NCBI GenBank assembly: GCA_020029625.1
Contig: JAIBJP010000010.1
Location: forward strand, 1 to 26,129
From: Actinomycetota bacterium
GTDB lineage: Bacteria > Actinomycetota > Thermoleophilia > Gaiellales > Gaiellaceae
DNA length: 26,129 bases
Reading direction: 5' to 3'
The notes under the pieces are model-generated. The model did not search any database and was not told where the DNA came from. It saw only the letters and a program-made list of their open reading frames with translations. This document shows, one piece after another, positions 13,360 to 20,480 of the stretch. How positions within the stretch are numbered: position 1 is the stretch's first letter; each line of letters starts with the position of its first letter. A program made the position numbers and the translations under genes.

Positions 13360-15402
13360 GTGACGGACTTCTTCCAGAACCACAGCGTGCTCTTTGCCCT
13401 GCTCTGCGCAGGCGCCGGCATCGCCTGGGGCGCCGTCCTGACGGCGCGCATCCTTCGCCTGTCGCCCGGTAGCGAGCGCATGCAGGAGATCGCCCGAGCC
13501 GTGCAGGAAGGCGCTTCTGCGTACCTGCGCCGGCAATACCTCACGATCGCCGCGGTCGCCGGGGTCATCTTTCTCGGCATCGGCCTCTGGAACGACCTCG
13601 GCTGGTACACGGCCTTCGGCTTCCTCATCGGCGCGGTCTTCTCCGCGGCGGCGGGTTTCATCGGCATGAACGTCGCCGTGCGCGCGAACGTCCGCACGGC
13701 CGAGGCGGCCAAGGGCGGCGTACGCCCTGCGCTCGCCGTCGCTTTCGGCGCCGGGTCGGTGACGGGCCTTCTCGTCGTCGGCCTCGGACTGCTCGGGGTC
13801 GCCGCGTACTACGGGATCCTGACGAGGTGGTTCGACCAGGGACCCGACGACGCGACCAAGGATCTGATCGGACTCGCCTTCGGCGGTTCGCTCATCTCCG
13901 TCTTCGCGCGCCTCGGGGGCGGCATCTATACGAAAGCCGCGGATGTGGGGGCGGACCTCGTCGGCAAGGTCGAGGCCGGGATCCCCGAGGACGACCCGCG
14001 AAACCCGGCCGTGATTGCAGACAACGTCGGCGACAACGTCGGCGACTGCGCCGGAATGGCCGCGGACCTGTTCGAGACCTACGCGGTCACAGCGGTCGCG
14101 GTCATGTTCCTCGGGGCCATCAACTTCCCCTCCTCGGGCCTCGTCGTCTACCCGTTGGCGCTCGGCGGGGTCGGAGTCATCGCGTCGGTGATCGGAACGT
14201 TCTTCGCCCGGATCGGGCGCACGGGTTCGATCATGAATGCCCTCTACAAGGCCGTCGCAGTCGCGACGGTGCTGTCGGCGATCGGGTTCATCCCGGTCAC
14301 GCTGGCCTTCGACGGCGGGAAATACGGTTATTGGGACCTCTACGGCTGCGCGCTCATCGGGCTCGCGGTCACGTTCCTCCTCGTCGCGATCACAGAGTTC
14401 TATACCGGTACCCGCTGGCTTCCGGTCAAGGGAATCTCGCGGGCGTCCACGACCGGGCACGCGACCAACATCATCGAGGGTCTGGCAATCGGGATGCAGG
14501 CGACCGCTCTACCGGTGCTCGTCATCGCCACAGGAATTGTCGGAGCCGCGGGCCTCGCGGGCCTCTACGGGATCGGCGTGGCGGTGATGGCGCAGCTGTC
14601 CATGACCGGCATGATCGTGGCGCTCGACGCGTACGGGCCGGTGACGGACAACGCGGGCGGCATCGCAGAGATGGCCGACCTCGACGAGTCGGTGCGCGGG
14701 GTGACGGATCCGCTCGACGCTGTTGGCAACACGACGAAGGCGGTGACGAAGGGCTACGCCATCGGCTCGGCGGGCCTCGCAGCGCTCGTCCTGTTCGACG
14801 GGTTCACGTCGGAGCTCTCGAACCAGGGCATCCAGGCGACCTTCGACCTGAGCGACGACTGGGTCATCGCCGGGCTCTTCATCGGCGGGCTGATGCCGTT
14901 TCTCTTTGCGTCGCTGGCGATGCAGGCGGTCGGCCGGGTGGGGGGGCAAGTAGTGCAGGAGGTGCGGCGCCAGTTTCGCGAGATCCCCGGGATCATGGAA
15001 GGAACGGCTCGGCCGGAGTACGGCCGGACGGTCGACATCGTCACGGGCGAGGCGATCAAGAAGATGATGCTTCCCGCCACGATTCCCGTCGTCTTTCCAA
15101 TCGTCGCCGGGATCATCAAGCCGGAGCTGGTCGGCGGCCTGCTGATCGGGACGATCGTCACCGGGATCTTCCTCGCCATCGCCATGACCTCTGGCGGAGG
15201 CGCCTGGGACAACGCCAAGAAGCTGATCGAGGACGGCGCCTACGGCGGCAAGGGCTCAGAGGCCCATGCGGCGGCCGTGACGGGCGACACCGTCGGCGAT
15301 CCTTACAAGGACACCGCCGGCCCGGCGATCAATCCCATGATCAAGATCACGAACATCGTTGCGATCCTGATCATTCCGCTCATAGCGGCCATTCACGGCT
15401 AG
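13360..15402 (+). CDS. hppA: K+-independent membrane H+-translocating pyrophosphatase
   Basis: This 680-residue integral membrane enzyme hydrolyses pyrophosphate and pumps protons out of the cytoplasm. About 16 hydrophobic segments are apparent. The catalytic loops are intact: DVGADLVGKVEAGIPEDDPR with NPAVIADNVGDNVGDCAGMA, DNAGGIAEMADLDESVR, and near the C-terminus GGGAWDNAKKLIEDG, GDTVGDPYKDTAGPAINPMI. The motif GNTTKAVTKG places Lys at position 460 and Thr at 463, the known signature of the K+-independent subclass (K+-dependent enzymes have Ala at both). The GTG start gives the usual hydrophobic N-terminus (FFQNHSVLFALLCAGAGIAW); no clear Shine-Dalgarno is present. It stands alone, with a hairpin in its leader region and a convergent gene after it. 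Confidence 0.96.
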   Translation: MTDFFQNHSVLFALLCAGAGIAWGAVLTARILRLSPGSERMQEIARAVQEGASAYLRRQYLTIAAVAGVIFLGIGLWNDLGWYTAFGFLIGAVFSAAAGFIGMNVAVRANVRTAEAAKGGVRPALAVAFGAGSVTGLLVVGLGLLGVAAYYGILTRWFDQGPDDATKDLIGLAFGGSLISVFARLGGGIYTKAADVGADLVGKVEAGIPEDDPRNPAVIADNVGDNVGDCAGMAADLFETYAVTAVAVMFLGAINFPSSGLVVYPLALGGVGVIASVIGTFFARIGRTGSIMNALYKAVAVATVLSAIGFIPVTLAFDGGKYGYWDLYGCALIGLAVTFLLVAITEFYTGTRWLPVKGISRASTTGHATNIIEGLAIGMQATALPVLVIATGIVGAAGLAGLYGIGVAVMAQLSMTGMIVALDAYGPVTDNAGGIAEMADLDESVRGVTDPLDAVGNTTKAVTKGYAIGSAGLAALVLFDGFTSELSNQGIQATFDLSDDWVIAGLFIGGLMPFLFASLAMQAVGRVGGQVVQEVRRQFREIPGIMEGTARPEYGRTVDIVTGEAIKKMMLPATIPVVFPIVAGIIKPELVGGLLIGTIVTGIFLAIAMTSGGGAWDNAKKLIEDGAYGGKGSEAHAAAVTGDTVGDPYKDTAGPAINPMIKITNIVAILIIPLIAAIHG

Positions 15403-15417
15403 CGTCGCGTCCCTGGT

Positions 15418-15435
15418 CGGCGGCAGCTTCCGCCG
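15418..15435. terminator. Hairpin between convergent hppA and the 15506 gene
   Basis: CGGCGG (15418-15423) and CCGCCG (15430-15435) form a perfect 6-bp stem with loop CAGCTT, 16 bp after the hppA stop. There is no T tract on either strand, so its action as a terminator is uncertain. Nothing else is recognised in the gap to 15506. Confidence 0.35.
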
Positions 15436-15505
15436 GGCACTGTCCTGCGCCCCTCGGGCGTGCTCCCTTGCCAGCGGCGTCCCAGAAACCCGAGGCCGCG
15501 GGGAT

Positions 15506-15736
15506 TCAGGCCGGGCGGCGACGCCGAACCTGCGGACCCTGCTGCCCGAGGGCGGCATAGGCAAGCGTCTGTAACGACTCGTTCAGGATCGAGAGCTCGT
15601 GCGCGATGCGCACGAGGCCTTCGGCGGTCTCGAACCGGCGGTTGAGAGCGTGCACCTCGGCGCACAGGCGGTCGAGACGCTCGAGGATGGCGTCCAGCTG
15701 GCGGTCATCGAGGTGCTGGCGGTCCGGCACTCCCAC
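15506..15736 (-). CDS. Small helical protein of unknown function
   Basis: I do not recognise a family. The 76-residue product is charged and almost entirely helical in appearance (DRQLDAILERLDRLCAEVHA, then LVRIAHELSILNESLQTLAY), ending in a basic tail (RRRRPA). Heptad-like leucines suggest a coiled coil or a helical hairpin. Starts at GTG 15736 or GTG 15730 are both possible, each overlapping the end of the HAD-like gene by about 25-30 bp; AGGA lies upstream at a usable distance. The longer ORF that extends to 16132 in this frame is only a shadow of the HAD-like gene. It is the last of three overlapping minus-strand genes. Confidence 0.55.
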   Translation of the reverse strand: MGVPDRQHLDDRQLDAILERLDRLCAEVHALNRRFETAEGLVRIAHELSILNESLQTLAYAALGQQGPQVRRRRPA

Positions 15737-16208
15737 TGATCCTAACGAGGTCCTCTCTAGACGAGACGACGGTGGTGCCCGGCCCCAGGCGCTCGAGCAA
15801 GCGTTCCTGCGCTCCGGCGCCTGCCTCGAGGACGTCCACGCGCCGTTCCGCGCCCAGGTGTGCGAGGGCGATCCGCCCGAGCGGCTCGGGGGCGTCCGTG
15901 AAGACGCCCACCCGTATTCCCTCGGAGGTAAGCGAACGGAGAGCCGCGCTTGCCTCGCCGTCCGGGCGCAGGAACACGGGCACTCGGTCTTCCGCGAAGC
16001 GCTCCAGCGCTGCGCGCCAGTCGCCGACGCCACCGGCCGCCCAGGCGTCGAGCTCCTCGGCAGCCGCGCCGCGATCGCGCGGCAGCGAAGCGGGATCGAG
16101 AGCCGCGATCGACTCGAAGCGGCGCGCTGCATCGGCGAGGAACTCGTTCCAGAGCGGCCGCGTGTCGCCCAGGGCTCCGTCGAGGTCGATGGCCAGCGCC
16201 CGCGTCAT
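15705..16208 (-). CDS. HAD-superfamily-like hydrolase, possibly degenerate
   Basis: The 167-residue product begins MTRALAIDLDGALGDTRPLW, with the HAD nucleophile motif D8-L-D10-G, and has motif II GVFTDAPEP with the threonine. The cap region is a short helical segment. Motif IV is atypical: where HAD phosphatases have GDxxxD, this reads TTVVSSREDLVRIS, so metal binding and phosphatase activity are doubtful. ATG at 16208 overlaps the stop of the VanZ-like gene (ATGA), and gives the normal HAD start; the in-frame ATG at 16268 would add an arginine-rich extension within that gene. The substrate is unknown. Confidence 0.7.
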   Translation of the reverse strand: MTRALAIDLDGALGDTRPLWNEFLADAARRFESIAALDPASLPRDRGAAAEELDAWAAGGVGDWRAALERFAEDRVPVFLRPDGEASAALRSLTSEGIRVGVFTDAPEPLGRIALAHLGAERRVDVLEAGAGAQERLLERLGPGTTVVSSREDLVRISGSAGPPAPR

Positions 16209-16543
16209 TGCGAGAGCCGCGCGGCGAGCGCGACGCCGAGGACCGCCCCGGCTGTGTCGATGAGCCAATCCAGCGGCGATCCGTGGCGGCCGGTCACGAA
16301 GGCCTGATGCACCTCGTCCGTGACCGCGTAGGCCGAAGCGAGGAGGACAGCGGCCGGCGCGCTCCGGGTTGCGCGAAAGATCAGCCCGCCCAGGAGCGCG
16401 TATTCGGCGGTGTGCGCCAGCTTGCGGAGGACGGTGTCCCAGGTTCCGAGCCCGGTTCCGAGGTCAGGAATCGAAGAGAGGACGAAGATGCCGGCCGCCC
16501 AGAGGACCACCGGCGCCCAGTACGTGAGCCGCGAAGCGACCAT
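16205..16543 (-). CDS. VanZ-family membrane protein
   Basis: A 112-residue protein with about four transmembrane helices and the VanZ-family pattern: KLAHTAEYALLGGLIFRA in the middle and DEVHQAFVTGRHGSPLDWLI before the last helix. VanZ of enterococci gives low-level teicoplanin resistance, but most family members are uncharacterised envelope proteins, so no resistance role is claimed. The ATG at 16543 is preceded on the minus strand by TACGCT with a 6-nt gap, which suggests a leaderless transcript. It starts the unit VanZ-HAD-small protein. Confidence 0.85.
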   Translation of the reverse strand: MVASRLTYWAPVVLWAAGIFVLSSIPDLGTGLGTWDTVLRKLAHTAEYALLGGLIFRATRSAPAAVLLASAYAVTDEVHQAFVTGRHGSPLDWLIDTAGAVLGVALAARLSQ

Positions 16544-16549
16544 CGCGTG

Positions 16550-16555
16550 AGCGTA
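16550..16555 (-). promoter_or_regulatory. TANNNT box of the VanZ-like operon (minus strand)
   Basis: On the minus strand TACGCT is followed by 6 nt and the ATG of the VanZ-like gene, with no room for a Shine-Dalgarno. This fits a leaderless promoter. The divergent MshEN gene starts at 16632, with its own TAGGCT at 16596-16601 and an AGGAG (16624-16628) just before its ATG. Confidence 0.45.
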
Positions 16556-16631
16556 GCCCGAGGGAGGGATGCGGAGTTGAGACGTCGCCGTCGATTAGGC
16601 TGGTGGAAGATCCAGATCCTTCCAGGAGTCA

Positions 16632-17090
16632 ATGGCAACTGCGGAAAATCATGATGGCGACCTGCCTCTCGGCGAGGTGATTGCGCGAGCCGGCCTCGTT
16701 GCCCCCAACGAGCTCTACGCAGCGCTGGCGACGGCGCGGGCGACGGGCCGCCGCCTGGGCGACGTTCTGCTCGAGCAGGGTCTTCTCGGCGAGCGGGATC
16801 TCGCCAGGATGGTGGCAGGGCAGGAGGGTCTCGAGTTCGTCGATCTGGGCAAGCTCGACCTCGATCAGTCCGCCGTCGATCTCCTCTCCGAGCGCAGCTC
16901 GCGTCGGCACCGCGCGATCTCGTTCCGCTCTGCGGCTGCGGCCACGTTCGTGGCGGTGGCCGATCCGACGGACTCCGAAGGACTCGACGCGATCGTCGCG
17001 GAGATCCCGGGTGGGGTCCGCTTCGTCGTCGCCACCGCCGCCGAGATCGACGCCGCCCTGGCCGAGGCGTTCGGGGAAGCCCCCGCCTAA
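16632..17090 (+). CDS. Free-standing MshEN (T2SSE N-terminal) domain protein
   Basis: The 152-residue protein contains an MshEN domain, found at the N-terminus of type II secretion and type IV pilus ATPases, where it binds c-di-GMP. It has the two tandem 24-residue motifs separated by exactly five residues (RATGR): the first starts PLGEVIARAGL, the second RLGDVLLEQGL and ends VAGQ. Motif 2 is complete; motif 1 has Pro for the conserved Arg and Ala for the final Gln. A second part (about residues 90-148: ATFVAVADPTDSEGLDAIVA, then VVATAAEIDAAL) matches the rest of the T2SSE_N fold. No ATPase domain follows, so it may be a stand-alone c-di-GMP receptor or adaptor; ligand binding is inferred. 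Confidence 0.8.
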   Translation: MATAENHDGDLPLGEVIARAGLVAPNELYAALATARATGRRLGDVLLEQGLLGERDLARMVAGQEGLEFVDLGKLDLDQSAVDLLSERSSRRHRAISFRSAAAATFVAVADPTDSEGLDAIVAEIPGGVRFVVATAAEIDAALAEAFGEAPA

Positions 17091-17161
17091 GAACTCGTCT
17101 CAGAATGGGGCTCGTCGCCGGGCGGCTCCGACGGCACAGCTCTCATTTTGGAACGGGTTCT
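17090..17161 (+). repeat. Imperfect inverted repeat between the MshEN gene and the riboswitch
   Basis: The arms 17090-17110 and 17141-17161 can pair over 21 positions with 20 pairs (15 Watson-Crick, five G-U) and one C-A mismatch; an inner GTCG/CGAC stem lies in the loop. The first arm begins in the stop codon of the MshEN gene. The second arm contains the perfect palindrome GAACGGGTTC (17151-17160), similar to AACNNGTT operators of TetR-type regulators. No U tract follows. It may be a terminator for the upstream gene, an operator, or a remnant of a small repeated element. Confidence 0.5.
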
Positions 17162-17167
17162 AAGCCT

Positions 17168-17360
17168 GGTAGGTTTCCGCCACACATAGGCGAACGGCAA
17201 GGGAAGCCGGTGCAAGTCCGGCACGGTCCCGCCGCTGTAAGGGGAGACGCTCTCCCGCCGAAGTGCCACTGGCCCCCGGGCCGGGAAGGCGGCGTAAGAG
17301 GGAGCCCCGAGTCAGAAGACCTGCCGTCCGCCTCCGATCCGTTCCCCTCGCGGAAGGAGG
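17168..17360 (+). promoter_or_regulatory. Cobalamin (B12) riboswitch, translational type
   Basis: The B12 box AGCCGGTGCAAGTCCGGC (17205-17222), followed by ACGGTCCCGCCGCTGT, is a near-perfect match to the cobalamin riboswitch core. GCCACTGG, GGGAAGG and the 3' GAGTCAGAAGACCTGCC complete it; P1 pairs GGTAGGT (17168-17174) with ACCTGCC (17319-17325). The output is probably translational: CCTCC (17331-17335) and TTCC (17342-17345) can pair with the Shine-Dalgarno GGAAGGAGG (17352-17360) ahead of the GTG at 17365. No terminator is seen. High cobalamin should therefore reduce expression of the importer operon that follows. The promoter, needed upstream of 17168, is not clear. Confidence 0.95.
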
Positions 17361-17364
17361 AAAC

Positions 17365-17781
17365 GTGCTTCGTCGATCCTTTGTAGTCGTCCTTCTGGTG
17401 CTGCTCGTGTCTGCCTGCGGGAGCGAGTCGCAAACTTCGACCCCGGGGACCTCGGCTGTCGAAGCCGGCGCCACAGTGCTCGTCACGACGGACTGCGGCG
17501 GCGAGGTGGTCCTGGAGAAGGGAGTCGACGCCGGTCAGACGGCCATGCGGGCCCTCGACCGCGTCGCCGACATCGAGACCGACTCGGGTGGGAAGTTCGT
17601 GACGGCCATCAACGGCGTCGAGCAAGATTCGGGCAAGAAGCTCGCCTGGCTCTACTACATCAACGGAAAGGCCGCGGCCAAGGGCGCCACCGAGACCAAG
17701 CTCGCGGAGGGAGACATCGAGTGGTGGGATCTCCACGACTACGAGCAGGAGTGCCCCGTCGTGCCGCCGGCGGCGCAATGA
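17365..17781 (+). CDS. DUF4430 lipoprotein, probable cobalamin-uptake component
   Basis: The 138-residue product starts with a lipoprotein signal: a basic MLRRS, hydrophobic segment and lipobox LVSAC with C18. The mature part is a DUF4430 domain (transcobalamin/intrinsic factor C-terminal-like), with KFVTAINGVEQDSGKKLAWL, YYINGKAAAKGAT and AEGDIEWWDLHDYE. In eukaryotic transcobalamin this fold covers bound B12; in bacteria DUF4430 proteins are often near corrinoid genes. GTG at 17365 is fixed by the Shine-Dalgarno GGAAGGAGG and the riboswitch boundary; an in-frame ATG at 17263 would lie in the riboswitch. As the first gene under B12 control and followed by ECF genes, an extracellular B12-capturing role is a good inference. 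Its stop overlaps EcfT (ATGA). Confidence 0.85.
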   Translation: MLRRSFVVVLLVLLVSACGSESQTSTPGTSAVEAGATVLVTTDCGGEVVLEKGVDAGQTAMRALDRVADIETDSGGKFVTAINGVEQDSGKKLAWLYYINGKAAAKGATETKLAEGDIEWWDLHDYEQECPVVPPAAQ

Positions 17782-18482
17782 GGCTCGCTCCGGGGCCCGC
17801 GGCGCTGCTCCTGGCCGCGGCTGCGGTGGCGGCGCTCCTCGCCGACCGTGTGCTCCCCCTCGCCGCGCTGACAGGCGTCCTCCTGGCCGTCTGCCTGCGC
17901 GTCCCGGGAGGCCGCTACCGGCCGTATGTCGTCGCCACCGCGAGCTCGGCGACGGGAGTCTTCCTTCTCTGGCCGTTGCTTCAGACGACCGGGCTCCATG
18001 TTCTCTGGGAGGGCCCCGTCGTGCCGGTGCTGGGCCTTCTCGACGTCACGCAGGAGGAGCTCCTCCTGGCGACCGTCTACTCCCTCCGCCTGGCGGCGGT
18101 CGGGTTCGCTTTCGCCGCGTACGCGCTCGCGGTCGACCATGATCGGCTCGTGGCTGCTGCCGGGTTCGCGCGGCGGTCGGCGCTCGCGGTCGCGCTCGCA
18201 ACGCGGCTTGTTCCAACCCTCGAGCGCGATGCGGCGGGCCTCGCGGAGGCGGTCCGAGGTCGCGGGGTGGAGGTCGCGGGTGTGCGCGGCCGTGCCCTTC
18301 TGCTCTCGCCGCTCGTCGCAGGCTCGCTCGAGCGGGCCGCGAACCTGGCGGAGGCAATGGAGGCGCGTGGCTATGGCCGTGCCGGGCATTCGCGCGCGCC
18401 GGGCTCGCGCTGGAGCGATTGGGACCGCGCCGCCCTCGGCGCGGCGGCCCTGCTCGTCGTGGCGGGGGCCTTGTGGCTCTAG
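17778..18482 (+). CDS. ecfT: ECF transporter transmembrane subunit EcfT
   Basis: EcfT is the scaffold that couples ATPases to the substrate-binding S component. The 234-residue product has hydrophobic N-terminal segments and a long cytoplasmic coupling region with two Ala-Arg-Gly-type motifs: AVRGRG (residues 158-163) and EARGYG (195-200), each preceded by AEA. A last hydrophobic segment lies at 219-234. ATG at 17778 overlaps the lipoprotein stop by 4 bp; an upstream ATG at 17721 would be inside the lipoprotein gene. Length is slightly below the usual 250-265 residues. Together with EcfA and the S component it forms a complete ECF importer. Confidence 0.88.
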   Translation: MRLAPGPAALLLAAAAVAALLADRVLPLAALTGVLLAVCLRVPGGRYRPYVVATASSATGVFLLWPLLQTTGLHVLWEGPVVPVLGLLDVTQEELLLATVYSLRLAAVGFAFAAYALAVDHDRLVAAAGFARRSALAVALATRLVPTLERDAAGLAEAVRGRGVEVAGVRGRALLLSPLVAGSLERAANLAEAMEARGYGRAGHSRAPGSRWSDWDRAALGAAALLVVAGALWL

Positions 18483-19816
18483 CCTCAGTCGAGCGGCTGA
18501 CCTATTCGTACCCCGGCGCTGCCGTGCCGGCGATCGACGACGTCTCCCTCGAGCTCAGGCCCGGGGAGATCGTGGCCCTGCTCGGCTCCTCGGGCGCGGG
18601 GAAATCGACCCTTCTGCGGGCGCTGGCCGGGCTCGTTCCGCATTTCCACGGCGGGCGCTTCTCCGGCCGCGTCGTCGTGGCCGGTCACGACACGCGCAGC
18701 GCCCGCCCGGCGGAGCTCGCGGGGACGGTTGCGACCGTCTTCCAGGATCCCGAGGACCAGGTGGTCATGGGCGTCGTGCGGAACGAGGTGGCGTTCGGGC
18801 TCGAGAACCTCGCCGTCTCTCCGCTGTCGATCTGGCCTCGCGTAGAGGAGGCTCTCGGATCCGTCGGAGCCCTGCACCTCTCCGAACGGCGCACCGTCGA
18901 GCTCTCGGGCGGAGAGCTGCAGCGAGTGTGCCTCGCATCCGCTCTTGCCCTCGATCCTTCGTTGCTGCTTCTCGACGAGCCGACCTCGCAGCTCGACCCC
19001 GATGGTGCGGAAGAGTTCCTCGCCTGCGTGGAGCGGCTCGGCTGCGCCGTCGTGCTCTCGGAGCAACGGACGGCGCGCGCGCTTGGCCTGGCCCACCGGG
19101 TTCTTTTCCTGGAGGGCGGCCGGCTGCTCTGCGACGCGCCGGTCGAGCAGGCGTTCGACTGGCTCGGCGAGCACCACCCCGCCTACCTGCCCAGCCCCCC
19201 CGCCGAGCCCGGAGGGGTCGAGCGGGCGGACGCGATCTGGCGTGCCGACGGCGTCGGGTTCTCGTACCGCTCTGGTAGCCCCGTCCTCGTCGGGGTGGAT
19301 CTGGAGGTGGGTCGCGGCGAGGTCGTCGCGCTCCAAGGGCCCAACGGCTCGGGGAAGACGACGCTCGCTAAGATCGCGGCTGGGCTGTTCCGGCCGGACG
19401 AGGGCTCGGTCTGGCGAAGCGGCTCCGCCGGCTACCTCAGCCAGGACCCGGGGCGGTACCTCGTCCGGGAGCAGGTCGTCGACGAGGCCGCTCTCGCCGT
19501 GGGCGGCGACCAGGCGCGCGCACTCCAGGCGCTCGAGCGCGTGGGCCTCGGGTGGGCGGCGGAGCGTCATCCACGCGATCTGTCGAGCGGAGAGCGTGAG
19601 CGTCTCGGACTCGCCGCGGTGGCGGTCGCAGAGCCGGAGCTTTTGATCCTCGATGAGCCGACACGCGGAATCGACCCGGTTCGCAAGGCCGAGATCGCAG
19701 ACTGGCTCCGGGCGTACGCAGCCGCGGGCCGCGGGGTTCTCGTGGCGACCCACGACCGTACGTTCCCGGCCGACCGGCGAATCGCCCTCGGCGTAGAGGC
19801 TCTCGTTGGCGTCTAG
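18473..19816 (+). CDS. Fused EcfA1-EcfA2 ATPase of the ECF transporter
   Basis: The 447-residue protein holds two ABC ATPase domains in one chain. Domain 1: Walker A GSSGAGKS (38-45), Q-loop FQDPEDQVVMG, signature LSGGE (144-148), Walker B LLLLDEPTSQLD. Domain 2: Walker A GPNGSGKT (289-296), Q-loop YLSQDPGRYL, signature LSSGE (370-374), Walker B LLILDEPTRGID, H-switch His427 in VATHDRTF. In domain 1 the H-switch position is Gln198 (VVLSEQRTA) instead of His. One composite ATP site (domain 1 Walker A with domain 2 signature) is therefore degenerate and the other canonical. GTG at 18473 overlaps the ecfT stop by 10 bp; the upstream in-frame ATG lies within ecfT and adds an arginine-rich leader. 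Confidence 0.9.
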   Translation: MALASVERLTYSYPGAAVPAIDDVSLELRPGEIVALLGSSGAGKSTLLRALAGLVPHFHGGRFSGRVVVAGHDTRSARPAELAGTVATVFQDPEDQVVMGVVRNEVAFGLENLAVSPLSIWPRVEEALGSVGALHLSERRTVELSGGELQRVCLASALALDPSLLLLDEPTSQLDPDGAEEFLACVERLGCAVVLSEQRTARALGLAHRVLFLEGGRLLCDAPVEQAFDWLGEHHPAYLPSPPAEPGGVERADAIWRADGVGFSYRSGSPVLVGVDLEVGRGEVVALQGPNGSGKTTLAKIAAGLFRPDEGSVWRSGSAGYLSQDPGRYLVREQVVDEAALAVGGDQARALQALERVGLGWAAERHPRDLSSGERERLGLAAVAVAEPELLILDEPTRGIDPVRKAEIADWLRAYAAAGRGVLVATHDRTFPADRRIALGVEALVGV

Positions 19817-20480
19817 GGTTGCGGTTCTGGCTTCCGCGGCCGCGCTCGGCGCGGCTGCCTGGGCTGCGCTGGACCCGGACCGGGGCGGACTCGCGGTCCT
19901 GCTGGCTGGGTTCGCCGTTCTGGTGGTCGGGGCCGCGGCGCTCGAGAGCGGGACCGAGTCGGTCAAGGATCTCGCGCTCATCGCCACGGTGGCCGGGGTG
20001 GCGGCGGCCGCGCGGGTGCTCTTTGCCCCGATTCCGGGCGTGCAGCCGCTGACGGTGATGGTGGTCGTCGCGGGGGCCTCGCTCGGAGCCCGGAGAGGAT
20101 TTGCGGTTGGGGCCGTCGCGGCACTCGCCTCCAACTTCTTCCTGGGTCAGGGCGTGTGGACACCGTGGCAGATGCTCGCCTGGGGGGCCTGTGGCCTTGG
20201 GGGAGCGGCCGCTGCCCGGGTGCTTCGCCGCCGGATTGCGTTGGCGGTCCTGACGTTCGCGCTCGGCCTCGCCTTCAGCGCCTTCCTGGACGTGTGGGAG
20301 TGGTACGCCTTCTTTCCGCACACGGGCGCCGCCTTCACGCTGCAGATGAGCCGAGGCTTCCCCTTCGATCTCGCGCACGCGATCGGCAACGTGGTCATCT
20401 CGGTCGCAATCGGGCCGGAGCTACGCCGGGTGCTCGAGCGCTACGAACGCCGCACACGGGTCGAGATCGCCTGGGCCTAG
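19806..20480 (+). CDS. ECF transporter S component, predicted cobalamin-specific
   Basis: A 224-residue membrane protein with about six hydrophobic segments. The pattern PGVQPLTVMVVVAGASLGAR, followed by GFAVGAVAALASNFFLGQG and WTPWQMLAWGACG, is typical of ECF S components of the kind found with uncharacterised actinobacterial ECF modules. TTG at 19806 overlaps the ATPase stop by 11 bp and gives a hydrophobic N-terminus directly; no better start exists nearby. B12 specificity is inferred from the riboswitch and the DUF4430 lipoprotein, not from binding residues. The operon carries its own EcfT and EcfA, so this is a dedicated (group I type) importer. Confidence 0.82.
   Translation: MASRVAVLASAAALGAAAWAALDPDRGGLAVLLAGFAVLVVGAAALESGTESVKDLALIATVAGVAAAARVLFAPIPGVQPLTVMVVVAGASLGARRGFAVGAVAALASNFFLGQGVWTPWQMLAWGACGLGGAAAARVLRRRIALAVLTFALGLAFSAFLDVWEWYAFFPHTGAAFTLQMSRGFPFDLAHAIGNVVISVAIGPELRRVLERYERRTRVEIAWA

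Noticed and set aside
13827..15560. 577-codon plus-strand ORF inside hppA
   Set aside because: Arg/Gly-rich alternative frame of a perfectly recognisable H+-pyrophosphatase.
15506..16132. Extended 208-codon version of the small helical protein
   Set aside because: Its first two thirds are an out-of-frame, Ser/Arg-rich reading of the HAD-like gene; only the last 76 codons look coded.
16205..16543. VanZ-like gene as an antibiotic-resistance determinant
   Set aside because: No vanHAX-type genes nearby, and most VanZ-family proteins are generic envelope proteins.
17170..17175. TAGGTT as the -10 box of the B12 operon, with TTGGAA upstream
   Set aside because: It would start the RNA after the 5' strand of the riboswitch P1 stem (17168-17174), which needs to be transcribed.
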